Assembly (NCBI GenBank): GCA_050250915.1
Contig: JBFWNT010000008.1
Location: 62,001 to 126,000 of the forward strand
DNA: 64,000 bases
Direction of reading: 5' to 3'
Source: Miltoncostaea sp050250915
Lineage (GTDB): Bacteria; Actinomycetota; Thermoleophilia; Miltoncostaeales; Miltoncostaeaceae
In this document: positions 51,160 through 59,506 of the stretch, one piece after another
Layout of the letters: each line of letters opens with the position of its first letter
How positions within the stretch are numbered: the first letter of the stretch is position 1
Made by a program: the position numbers and the translations under genes
Notes under the pieces: model-generated
What the model was told of the DNA's origin: nothing
Seen by the model: the letters and a program-made list of their open reading frames with translations, nothing else
Databases searched by the model: none

Positions 51160-52395
51160 TCAGGCGGTGACGCCGTCCGGCTGGGCGCGGTCCCGCCCCC
51201 GCGACTGGGCGAGCAGCCCGATCGCCGCCGCGGTGAGGCACGCGACGCCGCCCACCACCAGGCCGCCGCGGGGGCTGACGTGCTCGGAGACGGCGCCGAT
51301 GATCGGCGCCCCGAGCGGCGTGCTGCCCAGGAACGCGACGGCCCAGAGCGCCATGACCCGCCCGCGGAACCGCGGGTCGGCGGCGAGCTGGAGGGTGGTG
51401 TTGCCGGTCGCGAGGAAGGCGATGCTGGTGGCGCCCACCACCACCAGCGCGGCGGCCGCGACGAGCGCCGTGGGGGCCGCGGCGGTCACCAGCACCGCGG
51501 CGCCGAACATCGCGGCGGCGGCCGTGAGGGGGCGCAGGCCGGTGGCGCCGCGACCGGCGACGACCAGGCCGCCGATGATGGCGCCCGCCCCCATCGCGGA
51601 GGTCAGCAGCCCGTACGTACCGGGGCCGCCGTCGAACGGGCCGCGGGCCAGGAGCGGGAGCACCACCGAGAACTCGTAGGTGAGCGTCCCCACCAGCGCG
51701 AGCATGATCAGCGGCACCAGCAGATCGGGGGTGCGCCCGACGTAGGCGAGCCCCTCGCGCACCTGGCCGCGGGCGCGCTCGGCGCGGGGCGACGGCTGGA
51801 GCGCGGACACGTCCATGGAGATCAGCGCCGCCAGCACGGCGACGTAGCTGACCGCGTTGACCAGGAAGCAGACGCCGGTGCCGGTCGTCGCGATCAGGAT
51901 GCCGGCCGCAGCCGGGCCCACCGCCCGGGCGGCGTTGACCAGGATGCTGTTCAGCGTCACGGCGTTGCGGACCCGCGTCGGCCCCACCATCTCCTGCGCG
52001 AACGCCTGCCGCGCCGGGTTGTCGATGGCGGTGGTCACGCCCAGGGCGAACGCCAGCGCGACGACCATCCAGAGCGCGACCGCGCCGGCCACCACCAGCA
52101 CGCCGAGGGTCAGCGCGATGAGCCCCAGCGCCGTCTGGGTGGCGATGAGCACGCGCCGCTTGTCCATGCGGTCGGCCAGCAGGCCGCCGTAGGGCGCGAG
52201 CATCAGCAGGGGCGCGAACTGGGCGGCCGCGACCAGGCCCAGGGCGGTGCCGGAGCCGGTGAGCTCGAGCACCAGCCAGCCCTGCGCCACCGTCTGCATC
52301 CAGGTGCCGACCAGGCTCACGGCCTGCCCGGCGAAGTAGCGGCGGTAGTTGGCGTTGTGGAGGGCGGCGAACGTGCCGTCGGCCCACGCCCTCAC
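51160..52395 (-). CDS. MFS exporter, TMS/EntS-like
   Basis: 411 residues, twelve helices. NANYRRYFAGQAVSLVGTWM and VAQGWLVLELTGSG at the start, GLLADRMDKRRVLIATQ as motif A, and RGRVMALWAVAFLGSTPLGA in the second half are typical of the enterobactin-exporter-like group. GTG start overlaps the marR stop by four bases, so it is controlled with it. Substrate unknown. Confidence 0.92.
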   Translation of the reverse strand: MRAWADGTFAALHNANYRRYFAGQAVSLVGTWMQTVAQGWLVLELTGSGTALGLVAAAQFAPLLMLAPYGGLLADRMDKRRVLIATQTALGLIALTLGVLVVAGAVALWMVVALAFALGVTTAIDNPARQAFAQEMVGPTRVRNAVTLNSILVNAARAVGPAAAGILIATTGTGVCFLVNAVSYVAVLAALISMDVSALQPSPRAERARGQVREGLAYVGRTPDLLVPLIMLALVGTLTYEFSVVLPLLARGPFDGGPGTYGLLTSAMGAGAIIGGLVVAGRGATGLRPLTAAAAMFGAAVLVTAAAPTALVAAAALVVVGATSIAFLATGNTTLQLAADPRFRGRVMALWAVAFLGSTPLGAPIIGAVSEHVSPRGGLVVGGVACLTAAAIGLLAQSRGRDRAQPDGVTA

Positions 52396-52829
52396 TGCGA
52401 CCCCTCGTCCATCTCGGCCAGGGCCTCCAGCGCAGGGAGCGCCGCGCGCAGTGCGGCGACCTGCTCGGGGGTGAGGTCGGACAGGCGGGCGCGCAGCACC
52501 GCGGCGCGGCGCACCCGCAGGCGGCCGATCAGGCGCTTGCCGCCGGAGGTGGCGCGGACGACGGTGCTGCGGGCGTCGGCGGGATCGGGGGCGCGCTCGA
52601 TGAGCCCCGCCTCCTCCAGGCGCCCGAGGATCCGCGACAGCATCGTGGGGTTGACCGCCTCGGCGGCCGCGAGGTCGCCGGCCCGCATGGGCCCCTGGCG
52701 CACCAGGGTCGCGAGCACCCCGGACTGGGCGGGGGTGAGCCCCTCCTCCGCGGCGGCGGCACGCAGGCGCCGGGCCGTGTGCATGACCGCGTTGCGCAGC
52801 CGGTTGACCGATTCGTCGTCGAGCGGCAG
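52392..52829 (-). CDS. MarR-family repressor, probable CTG start
   Basis: About 145 residues. LTPAQSGVLATLVRQGPMRAGDLAAAEAVNPTMLSRILGRLEEAGLIERAPDPADARSTVV (shown here in parts: GDLAAAEAVNPTMLSRILG and DPADARSTVV) is the winged helix with recognition helix and wing. The frame opens at TTG 52871, but that codon is two bases from a -10 element and lies in the operator; CTG 52829 has GGAAGG 8 bases upstream and gives a normal length. Likely represses itself and the MFS gene. Confidence 0.88.
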   Translation of the reverse strand: MPLDDESVNRLRNAVMHTARRLRAAAAEEGLTPAQSGVLATLVRQGPMRAGDLAAAEAVNPTMLSRILGRLEEAGLIERAPDPADARSTVVRATSGGKRLIGRLRVRRAAVLRARLSDLTPEQVAALRAALPALEALAEMDEGSQ

Positions 52830-52857
52830 GTGCTGGTCCTTCCGTCCCCAAAGTTGC

Positions 52858-52879
52858 TTGCCGTCTGGCAATTATCCTA
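52858..52879 (-). promoter_or_regulatory. MarR operator and -10 element
   Basis: TTGCC-GTCT-GGCAA (52858-52871) is a perfect inverted repeat placed over the expected transcription start; TAGGAT (minus strand, 52874-52879) is the -10. A repressor dimer here would block initiation. Confidence 0.6.
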
Positions 52880-52910
52880 GCGCGCCCGAGCGGCCCCGGC
52901 CGAACGCGAC

Positions 52911-53869
52911 GTGAATCCCGCCGGGTCGATGCGAGCGAAGCGAGCCGCAACCCACTGCGCGACACCACCGACCCCGGTGAGCCGCCCACGAAAACTCCGG
53001 CCGGGTCGATGCGAGCGAAGCGAGCCGCACGCCCCGCCCAAGAGGGCTTGCTACCCGGCGGGTTTGGCCGCAACCATGCGCGACACCACCGAACCCGGCG
53101 AGCCGCACACGCAAATTCCCGCCGGGTCAATGCGAGCGAAGCGAGCCGCAAGCCCCGCCCAAGAGGGCTTGCAACCCGGCGGGTTTAGTCGCAACCGGCG
53201 CTCTCGAGAACCCCGAACCGTGACCACCCCGAACGCCCGAGGTTCGAAACGCCCGCCCTTCGGGCGTTCCGCACTTCGGGCGTTCCGCACTTCGGAAGGC
53301 TCCGGGCTTCGAGGTCCCGCACGTCGGAACGCTCCGGGCTTCGGAACGCTCCGGGCTTCGGAACGCTCCGAACTTCGGGACGCCCGAGGTTCGGAACGCC
53401 CGAGGTTCGGAACGCCCGTGATCCGGGTTTTTCGAGAGCGCCGGTTGCGACTGAACCCGGCGGTCAGTCGGCCCTCTTTAGCGGGGCCTCCGGCTCGCTT
53501 CGCTCGCATTGGACCGCCGGGAATTTGCGTGTGCGGCTCGCCGGGATCGGTGGTGTCGCGCAGGTTGCGGCCCAACCCGGCGGTCAGTCGGCCCTCTTTA
53601 GCGGGGCCTCCGGCTCGCTGGCGCTCGCATTGGACCGCCGGGAATTTGCGTTTGCGGCTCGCCGGGATCGGTGGTGTCGCGCAGGCCTCTTTAGCGGGGC
53701 CTCCGGCTCGCTGGCGCTCGCATTGGACCGCCGGGAATTTTCGTTTGCGGCTCGCCGGGATCGGTGGTGCTGCGCCGGCCTCTTCAGCGGGGCCTCCGGC
53801 TCGCTTCGCTCGCATTGGACCGCCGGGAATTTTCGTGTGCGGCTCACCGGGATCGGTTGAGTCGCGCAG
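52911..53869. repeat. Large inverted array of about 120-bp repeats
   Basis: Three copies in one orientation on the left (partial 52911-52954; full 52955-53074 and 53075-53195) and four in the opposite orientation on the right (53444-53563, 53564-53684, 53685-53777, 53778-53869; the last two lack about 28 bases). All share gcgacaccaccga, a gagccgcacacgcaaattcc-type core and atgcgagcgaagcgagccgc or their complements. Left and right copies are about 90% alike. Frames in this region are repeats of peptides such as MRAKRA and RSHWTAGN and I do not consider them genes. Confidence 0.9.
53196..53443. repeat. Central spacer of short tandem repeats bounded by an inverted repeat
   Basis: Edges are cggcgctctcgagaac (53196-53211) and its complement ttcgagagcgccg (53431-53443). 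Inside are 16-17-bp direct repeats of two types: cttcggaacgctccggg (three or four copies near 53323-53375) and cgaggttcggaacgccc (near 53385-53418), with cgttccgcacttcggg nearby. Each copy contains a ttcggaac/gttccgaa-like palindrome. Confidence 0.8.
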
Positions 53870-53913
53870 GGCGCTGAGGGCGCGGGCATCTGGCGCGGTT
53901 TGCGCGGCCGATG

Positions 53914-53919
53914 TACAGT
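53914..53919 (+). promoter_or_regulatory. -10 element of the cytidylate-kinase-like gene
   Basis: TACAGT, 9 bases before GTG 53929. An ATG at 53911 lies upstream of it and cannot be the start of this transcript. Confidence 0.45.
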
Positions 53920-53928
53920 CGCGCCGCC

Positions 53929-54516
53929 GTGCCCCGTCGGACCGTCTGCATCTCACACGCGACCGGCGCGGGCGGCAGGGCCGTCGGCCGGACGGTCGCC
54001 GACCGCCTCGGCTTCCGGTACGTCGACGAGGAGGTCATCGCCGAGGCCGCGGAGTGGGCCGACCTGGACCCCTCCATCGTGGCCGACGCCGAGCGCCGCA
54101 AGCCGCTCGTCGAGCGGATGCTCGGCGGCCCGGCCGAGGACGGCGCTCCGCCGGAGGCCGAGGTGCGCGCCCTCATCATCGAGGTCCTGCGAGCGTTCGC
54201 CGAACGCGGCTCCGTGGTGATCGTGTCCCACGCCGCCTCGTTCGCGCTCGCCGATCGCGCCGACCTCGACGTCCTGCGGGTCCTCGTGACCGCCTCCCCC
54301 GCGACCCGGGCCCGCCGCGTTGCGGCAGGTGGCGAGACCTCCGCGCGCGACGCGGAACGGCAGATCCGGAAGGAGGACGACGCCCGCGCGGACTACCTCC
54401 AGCGCTTCTACGGCGTCGCCCAGGAGCTCAACACCCACTACGACGTCGTCCTCAACACCGATGTCCTGACCCTCGACGAGGCCGTCGGGCTCATCGAGGG
54501 GGTCGCCGCCGCCTGA
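53929..54516 (+). CDS. Cytidylate-kinase-like protein
   Basis: 195 residues. RTVCISHATGAGGRAVGRTVADRLGFRYVDEEVIAEAA corresponds to the P-loop (GAGGRAVG), and the LID-like segment ERQIRKEDDARADYLQRFYG to the cytidylate kinase-like family (PF13189). A small protein without DNA-binding or transporter partner. CMP kinase activity is not assured: these proteins often have other roles. GTG start at 53929, just past the repeat array. Confidence 0.85.
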   Translation: MPRRTVCISHATGAGGRAVGRTVADRLGFRYVDEEVIAEAAEWADLDPSIVADAERRKPLVERMLGGPAEDGAPPEAEVRALIIEVLRAFAERGSVVIVSHAASFALADRADLDVLRVLVTASPATRARRVAAGGETSARDAERQIRKEDDARADYLQRFYGVAQELNTHYDVVLNTDVLTLDEAVGLIEGVAAA

Positions 54517-54582
54517 CCCGCAGCGTCAGGCGGGGGCCCGCGAGTGCCGATCCAGTGGGTGAGGTCCACCGACTGGAGGACG

Positions 54583-55041
54583 ATGGCCGCCACCCTGACC
54601 CTTCGCGGGGTGACCGTGAAGCGCCGCAACCCGTGGGGCGCCTGGGCGCTCAACCTGGTGACGCTCGGGATCTACGGGATCATCTACTGGAACCGGCTCA
54701 ACATCGAGCTGCGCGACTACTCCGCCGCCCTCAAGCGGCCGTTCCGCAACGACCCCAACATCTCGGTGGTCGCGATGTTCCTCGGGAGCATCGTCCTGAT
54801 CCCGTTCCTGGTCACCATCGCGACGACGGCGCGGCGTGTGTCCGACCTGCAGCTCATCGTGCGGAGCACCCGCGGCCGGGAGCCGGTGTCGCCGACCGTG
54901 GCCGTGCTGCTGGGCATCCTGCTGGGCGCCCACATCATCTACCTGCAGCGGTCCCTCAACGAGATCTGGGATGCCGAGGCGGCTGCCGCCCCGGACGCCT
55001 CCGCACCGACGCCCGCGACGGGACTGCTGATCGGCGCCTAG
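54583..55041 (+). CDS. DUF4234 membrane protein
   Basis: 152 residues. KRRNPWGAWALNLVTLGIYGIIYWNRLNIELRDYS is the DUF4234 signature (shown in parts: RNPWGAWALNLVTLGIYG, YWNRLNIELRDY); two or three further helices follow. ATG 54583 has GGAGGA 2 to 8 bases upstream. Its stop shares CTAG with the stop of the ABC ATPase gene. Function unknown. Confidence 0.82.
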   Translation: MAATLTLRGVTVKRRNPWGAWALNLVTLGIYGIIYWNRLNIELRDYSAALKRPFRNDPNISVVAMFLGSIVLIPFLVTIATTARRVSDLQLIVRSTRGREPVSPTVAVLLGILLGAHIIYLQRSLNEIWDAEAAAAPDASAPTPATGLLIGA

Positions 55042-55814
55042 CCCGGGGCGTGCCCCTCCTCGAGGCGGCCCCCCTCGATGATGCGGCGCAGGAACTGCTG
55101 GGTCTCGGGGCGCTCCGGGGAGGTGAAGATCCGCTCCGGGTCGCCCCGCTCCAGGACCACCCCCTGGTGGAGGAAGCAGACCTCGTCGGCCACGTCGCGG
55201 GCGAAGCCCATCTCGTGGGTGGCGATCACCATCGTCATCCCATCGTCCTTCAGCTTCCGCACCAGGCCCAGGACCTCGCCGACCAGCTCCGGGTCGAGGG
55301 CGCTCGTGACCTCGTCCAGCAGCAGGGCGCGCGGGCGGGTGGCCAGCGCCCGGGCGATCGCGACGCGCTGCTGCTGGCCGCCGGAGAGGTTGTCCGGGAA
55401 GTCGCCCTCCCGGCCCTCCAGCCCCACGCCGGCGAGCAGCTCGCGGGCGTGGTCCTCGGCGTCGCGGCGCGACGTGCCGTGCGCCCGCGTCGGTGCCAGG
55501 CACACGTTCTGGAGCACGCTGAGGTGCGGGAACAGGTTGAACGCCTGGAACACCAGGCCCAGCCGCCGCCGCACGCGCACCGGCGGGACGGAGGGGTCGG
55601 TGATGACCTCCCCGTCCAGCAGGATGTCGCCGTCGTCGATCTCCTCCAGCAGGTCGATGCAGCGCAGCAGCGTCGACTTGCCCGAGCCGGACGCGCCGAT
55701 CAGGGCGATCGCCCGGTGCTCGTGCACCGCCATGTCGATGCCGCGCAGCACCTCCCGCTCGCCGTAGCTCTTGGTGACGCCGCGCATCTCCAGGACGGGG
55801 GCGGCCCCGCTCAT
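55038..55814 (-). CDS. Polar amino acid ABC transporter ATP-binding protein
   Basis: 258 residues of the GlnQ type. Walker A GASGSGKST, Q-loop LVFQAFNLFPHLSVLQNV, signature LSGGQQQRVAIARAL, Walker B ALLLDEVTSALDPELVGEV, H-loop IATHEMGFARDVAD. ATG start overlaps the permease stop (ATGA). Last gene of the binding protein-permease-ATPase unit. Confidence 0.96.
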   Translation of the reverse strand: MSGAAPVLEMRGVTKSYGEREVLRGIDMAVHEHRAIALIGASGSGKSTLLRCIDLLEEIDDGDILLDGEVITDPSVPPVRVRRRLGLVFQAFNLFPHLSVLQNVCLAPTRAHGTSRRDAEDHARELLAGVGLEGREGDFPDNLSGGQQQRVAIARALATRPRALLLDEVTSALDPELVGEVLGLVRKLKDDGMTMVIATHEMGFARDVADEVCFLHQGVVLERGDPERIFTSPERPETQQFLRRIIEGGRLEEGHAPG

Positions 55815-56593
55815 ACCGTCATCACCTGACCGGTGCGCCGCCGCGCCCGGGCCTGCTGGCGGTCGAGGATCCGCGCGAGCGGCACCGTCACCGCGATGTA
55901 GAGCAGCGCCGCCGCCACGAGCGGCGTGTAGTTGAAGTCCCGCGACGCATCGATCTGCGCCTGCCGGAAGGCCTCGACCACCCCGAGCACCGACACCAGC
56001 GCCACGTCCTTCTGCAGCGAGATGAAGTCGTTGAGCAGCGGCGGCAGCACCCGCCGCACCGCCTGCGGCACCAGCACGTGGCGCATCGCCTGCATCCCCG
56101 TGAGGCCCACCGCCAGGGCGGCGGCGCGCTGGCTCGGGTGCACCGAGTCGAGGCCGGCGCGGTACACCTCGGCCACGTACGCCGTGTAGCAGAGGGTCAG
56201 CGCGATGGCGCCCAGGTAGACCGGGTCCTCGGTGAGCCAGTCGGGGGCGATCCCGAGCGCGGGGACGCCGAAGCCGATGAGGTAGATCACCAGGATCACC
56301 GGCACGCCGCGCATCACGTCGGTGAACACCACGGCGAGCATCCGCAGGGGGAACAGGGCCGGCGAGGCGGTGATGCGGACGATCGCGACGCCCAGGCCCA
56401 GCACCAGCACGATCGCCTCGACGCTCACGAACAGCTTCACGTCGAGCCAGAAGGCCCGCAGGATCCCGGGGAAGCTCTCCGTGAACTGATCCCACGAGAA
56501 GAAGGTGCGCTGCACCTCGTCCCAGCCGGGGCTGGTGACGATGAGCGCCGCCAGGCCGCCGAGCACGACGACGCTGGAGACGGCGGCGACCAC
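55811..56593 (-). CDS. Polar amino acid ABC transporter permease
   Basis: 260 residues from GTG 56593, five or six helices. The EAA loop reads EVYRAGLDSVHPSQRAAALAVGLTGMQAMRHVLVPQA (core VHPSQRAAALAVGLTG). Reading continues upstream without stop to AESVQTPAERRVAREAARRR, which looks like the normal charged N-terminus of this family, but offers only ACG (56674) as a start, 6 bases after an AGTAGG site. The true protein is probably 27 residues longer. Confidence 0.93.
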   Translation of the reverse strand: MVAAVSSVVVLGGLAALIVTSPGWDEVQRTFFSWDQFTESFPGILRAFWLDVKLFVSVEAIVLVLGLGVAIVRITASPALFPLRMLAVVFTDVMRGVPVILVIYLIGFGVPALGIAPDWLTEDPVYLGAIALTLCYTAYVAEVYRAGLDSVHPSQRAAALAVGLTGMQAMRHVLVPQAVRRVLPPLLNDFISLQKDVALVSVLGVVEAFRQAQIDASRDFNYTPLVAAALLYIAVTVPLARILDRQQARARRRTGQVMTV

Positions 56594-56681
56594 CGTCCCC
56601 CGGCGGGCATGCCGGCGCCGGGCCGCCTCGCGGGCGACCCGGCGCTCGGCCGGTGTCTGTACGGACTCGGCCGTGGCCGGC

Positions 56682-57548
56682 CTACTGCAGCTCGGGCGCC
56701 TCGGCCCCGATCCACTGGTCGGTGATCTGCTGGAGCTCGCCCGACGCGCGGAGGGTGTCGACCGCCTGGGAGACGCACGCGGTCAGCGGCGAGCCCTTCT
56801 CGAGCACGGCGCCCCAGTCGTTGGCGCCGGGGGCGCCGAACTGGCCGACGATCTTGGAGCCCTCCACCTCGGCGTCGCGGAGGTAGATGACGGTCGGGAG
56901 GTCGGTCACGATCGCGTCGACCTGCCCGTTCTTCAGTGCCCGGACGACGTCCGTGGACGTGTCGTACACGCGCGGCTGCTTGCTCGGCGCGATGACCTCG
57001 TTGACGGCGTCGAGGCTGGTGGTCCCCACCTGCACGCCGATCTGGGCGTCCTTCAGGTCGGCGATGGACGTGGCCGACGCGAAGCTGGAGTCACCGGCCA
57101 CCAGCACGCCCTGAGGGGTCGTGTAGTAGGGCGACGAGAAGTCGGCGCCCTGCTGGCGCTTCGGGTTGATCGACACCTGGTTGACGTCGAAGTCGTACTT
57201 CTTCGGGCCCGGCGCGAACGTCGAGTTGAACGGCACGCGGATCCACTTCACCTCGTCCGTGGTGAAGCCGAGCTGGTCGGCGATCGCGTAGGCCACGGCG
57301 CTCTCGAAGCCCTTACCGTTGGTCGGGTCGTCGTCGATCACGTACGGCGGATAGGCGGGCGAGTCGGTGGCGACGGTCAGCGTGCCGGCCGTCTTGGTCT
57401 GGAGGGCGTCCTTCGTGCAGACGGACGCGGTGGTGTCGGCGGTCGAGCCGGCCGCGGCGTCGTCGTCGTCGCCGCCGCAGGCCGACAGCAGCAGGCCGCC
57501 GGCGAGCGCGAGCACGGCGAGGAGGGACAGGAGGCGGAGTCGTCGCAT
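56682..57548 (-). CDS. Amino acid ABC transporter substrate-binding lipoprotein
   Basis: 288 residues, family 3 solute-binding protein. Lipobox LLLSACGGDDDD. TLTVATDSPAYPPYVIDD, GKGFESAVAYAIADQLGF, SSPYYTTPQGVLVAGDS and GVQVGTTSLDAV are SBP_bac_3 motifs; the ligand Arg/Asp pair is not certain. ATG 57548 with AAGGA 8 bases upstream. First gene of the unit; the ligand is likely a polar amino acid. Confidence 0.95.
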   Translation of the reverse strand: MRRLRLLSLLAVLALAGGLLLSACGGDDDDAAAGSTADTTASVCTKDALQTKTAGTLTVATDSPAYPPYVIDDDPTNGKGFESAVAYAIADQLGFTTDEVKWIRVPFNSTFAPGPKKYDFDVNQVSINPKRQQGADFSSPYYTTPQGVLVAGDSSFASATSIADLKDAQIGVQVGTTSLDAVNEVIAPSKQPRVYDTSTDVVRALKNGQVDAIVTDLPTVIYLRDAEVEGSKIVGQFGAPGANDWGAVLEKGSPLTACVSQAVDTLRASGELQQITDQWIGAEAPELQ

Positions 57549-57595
57549 GCACGGTCCTTCTGGGCGTGGGGTCCGGAGGGCCGCGAGCGTACCCG

Positions 57596-59398
57596 TCACG
57601 CAGCGCCGCTGTCACCGCCCACGGGCGGGGATGAGAGGGTCCACACGGCGGCGGGGACGCTGCGGCCGCGCACGTCGAGCGCCCCCACGGGGCTCAGGTC
57701 GGGCGCCTGGCGGGTCAGGGCCGCCCGCGTGCTGTCGGAGATCAGCACCGCGTGCGGGGTGTCCTTGGTCATCGACTGGAGGCGCGCCGCGGTGTTGGTG
57801 GTGTCCCCCACCGTCGCGTACTCCAGGCGCCGGTCGGAGCCCACGTTGCCGGACATCACGAAGCCGCTGCAGATCCCGATGCCCATCGCGAAGCGGTCGC
57901 CGAGGCCGCGGTCCTGCACCCATGCGTTCACGGCGGGCAGGCGCACGCCCAGGATCTCGCGCGCCGCGGCGAGGGCCCGGTCGGCGTGGTCCTGCTGCTC
58001 CAACGGGGCGCCGAACACGGCCATGATCCCGTCGCCCTGGAAGCTCACCAGCGTGCCGCCGTTGTCGAGGACCGCGTCGCTCATCTCCGTGAGGTAGCGG
58101 TTGAGCAACTCGATCACGAACTCGGGCGGCAGGCCCTCGGCCCGCGCGGTGAACCCGCGCAGGTCGCAGAACAGGACGGTGGCGTACAGGCGCCGGCCGC
58201 CAAGGCGGGCGCCGTCGCCCGCCGCCGCGATCACGTCGCCCACCACCGACTCGGGGACGAAGCGGGCGAACTCGGTGCGCAGTCGGCTGCGCTCGCGCTC
58301 CACCGTCGCGTAGTTGACCGCCAGCACGCCGAGGGCGGCCACCACCAGGGCCAGCGCCGGCACCACCACCGGGATCACCGTCCCCGCCAGGAACAGCCCG
58401 TACGCGCCGAGCAGCAGCGCGGCGAGCAGCAGCACCGACGGCAGCACGCTCTGGACGGCCGAGCGCCGCAGCCCCGCCAGCGCGGCGAGGGCCGCGAGCC
58501 CGACGATCAGGATGGCGTCGAGCCAGCCGGGGGAGTCCCGGAGCGGCACGCCGTCCATCACGGTCTGGATGGCGTTGGCGTTGATCTCCGGCCCCGCCAT
58601 GGGCCCGTCGCCCACCGAGGTGGGGTGCACGTCGTTCAGGCGGATCGCCGTCGCGCCGACCACCACCACCTTGCCGCGGAAGGCCGACGCCGGGACCTTG
58701 CCGTCGAGCACGTCCACGAACGAGTACGTGGCCACCGTGCCGGGCGGCCCGGCGTAGTCGATCCACGCGCCGCCGTCCCGGAAGCCGGCGGGGTCTGCGG
58801 GCTCGCCGCTGGCCCGCTCGGCCGCGACCACCGCGAAGCTGCGGAGCCCGTCGGTGGCGTACGGCAGCCGCCGCCACGTGGCGGTGGGGCCCACGTCGAA
58901 GCTGGCGTTGCCCACCGACGCCTGCGCCTCCTCGAGGCGCTTGTCGTCGAACAGGATGTCCGGGCTGCCGTCGGCGAACACGCCGGTCGTGCCGAGCACC
59001 ACGCGCTTCGCGGCGGTGATCGCCTGCTGCAGCGCGAAGTCCTCGTCCTCGGCCGCGGTCGCCGCGGCGTCGGTGCCGTCGAACGGCGTCGTCGGCTCGG
59101 AGAACTGGATGTCGTAGGCGATGACGCGGGCGCCGTCGCGAGCGAGCCGCCGGATCACCTGCGCGTGGTAGGAGCGCGGGAACGGCAGCTGGCCCAGCTC
59201 CTTGGTGCTGGGATCGTCGATGGCGACCACCGCCACGTCCGCGGGCGTGCCCTGGCCGCCGCGCAGGTCGAAGCGCCAGTCGACCGTGGCCGCCTCGGCC
59301 CGGTCGAGGGGACCCGCCCAGGAGAGGACCAGCCCGAGGGCGGCGGCGAGCACCCCGGCGAGGGCGATCAGGACGACCCGGTGACGGCGGCCCCGCAT
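57596..59398 (-). CDS. CHASE2 sensor adenylate/guanylate cyclase
   Basis: 600 residues. One N-terminal helix, extracellular CHASE2 domain (residues 30-290, DVAVVAIDDPSTKELGQLPFPRSYHAQVI), three helices, then a class III cyclase domain (about 400-575): LFCDLRGFTARAEGL with the metal Asp, FQGDGIMAVFGAP with the second Asp, and YATVGDTTNTAARLQ. A complete set of catalytic residues is present. ATG with TAGGCT 9 bases upstream. Could supply cAMP for the Crp/Fnr-type regulator at 61888. Confidence 0.95.
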   Translation of the reverse strand: MRGRRHRVVLIALAGVLAAALGLVLSWAGPLDRAEAATVDWRFDLRGGQGTPADVAVVAIDDPSTKELGQLPFPRSYHAQVIRRLARDGARVIAYDIQFSEPTTPFDGTDAAATAAEDEDFALQQAITAAKRVVLGTTGVFADGSPDILFDDKRLEEAQASVGNASFDVGPTATWRRLPYATDGLRSFAVVAAERASGEPADPAGFRDGGAWIDYAGPPGTVATYSFVDVLDGKVPASAFRGKVVVVGATAIRLNDVHPTSVGDGPMAGPEINANAIQTVMDGVPLRDSPGWLDAILIVGLAALAALAGLRRSAVQSVLPSVLLLAALLLGAYGLFLAGTVIPVVVPALALVVAALGVLAVNYATVERERSRLRTEFARFVPESVVGDVIAAAGDGARLGGRRLYATVLFCDLRGFTARAEGLPPEFVIELLNRYLTEMSDAVLDNGGTLVSFQGDGIMAVFGAPLEQQDHADRALAAAREILGVRLPAVNAWVQDRGLGDRFAMGIGICSGFVMSGNVGSDRRLEYATVGDTTNTAARLQSMTKDTPHAVLISDSTRAALTRQAPDLSPVGALDVRGRSVPAAVWTLSSPPVGGDSGAA

Positions 59399-59407
59399 GC
59401 GGAGGGC

Positions 59408-59413
59408 AGCCTA
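59408..59413 (-). promoter_or_regulatory. -10 element of the cyclase gene
   Basis: Minus-strand TAGGCT, 9 bases before ATG 59398. Confidence 0.4.
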
Positions 59414-59494
59414 GAACGTGCCGCGGGCGCCGGGCGTCGCGGCGCGCACACGCCCGGTGTCACCCCCGTCACGGACGGCGGCGCGCGGCGGCAC

Positions 59495-59500
59495 TAGGGT
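59495..59500 (+). promoter_or_regulatory. -10 element of the second NHL gene
   Basis: TAGGGT, 6 bases before ATG 59507. Confidence 0.5.
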
Positions 59501-59506
59501 TGCGCC

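Noticed and set aside
52871..52873. TTG 52871 as start of the MarR gene
   Set aside because: It is two bases from the -10 element and inside the operator, so it would not be on the transcript; CTG 52829 has a ribosome site.
53196..53443. Insertion sequence at the array core
   Set aside because: The inverted edges enclose only 248 bp of short tandem repeats with no transposase frame.
52911..53869. CRISPR array
   Set aside because: Units are about 92 to 120 bp, adjacent, partly inverted and without unique spacers; no cas genes.
52911..55829. Long ORFs with RSHWTAGN or MRAKRA repeats across the repeat array
   Set aside because: The peptides only reflect the DNA repeats, change frame between copies, and the longest runs antisense through the DUF4234 and ABC regions.
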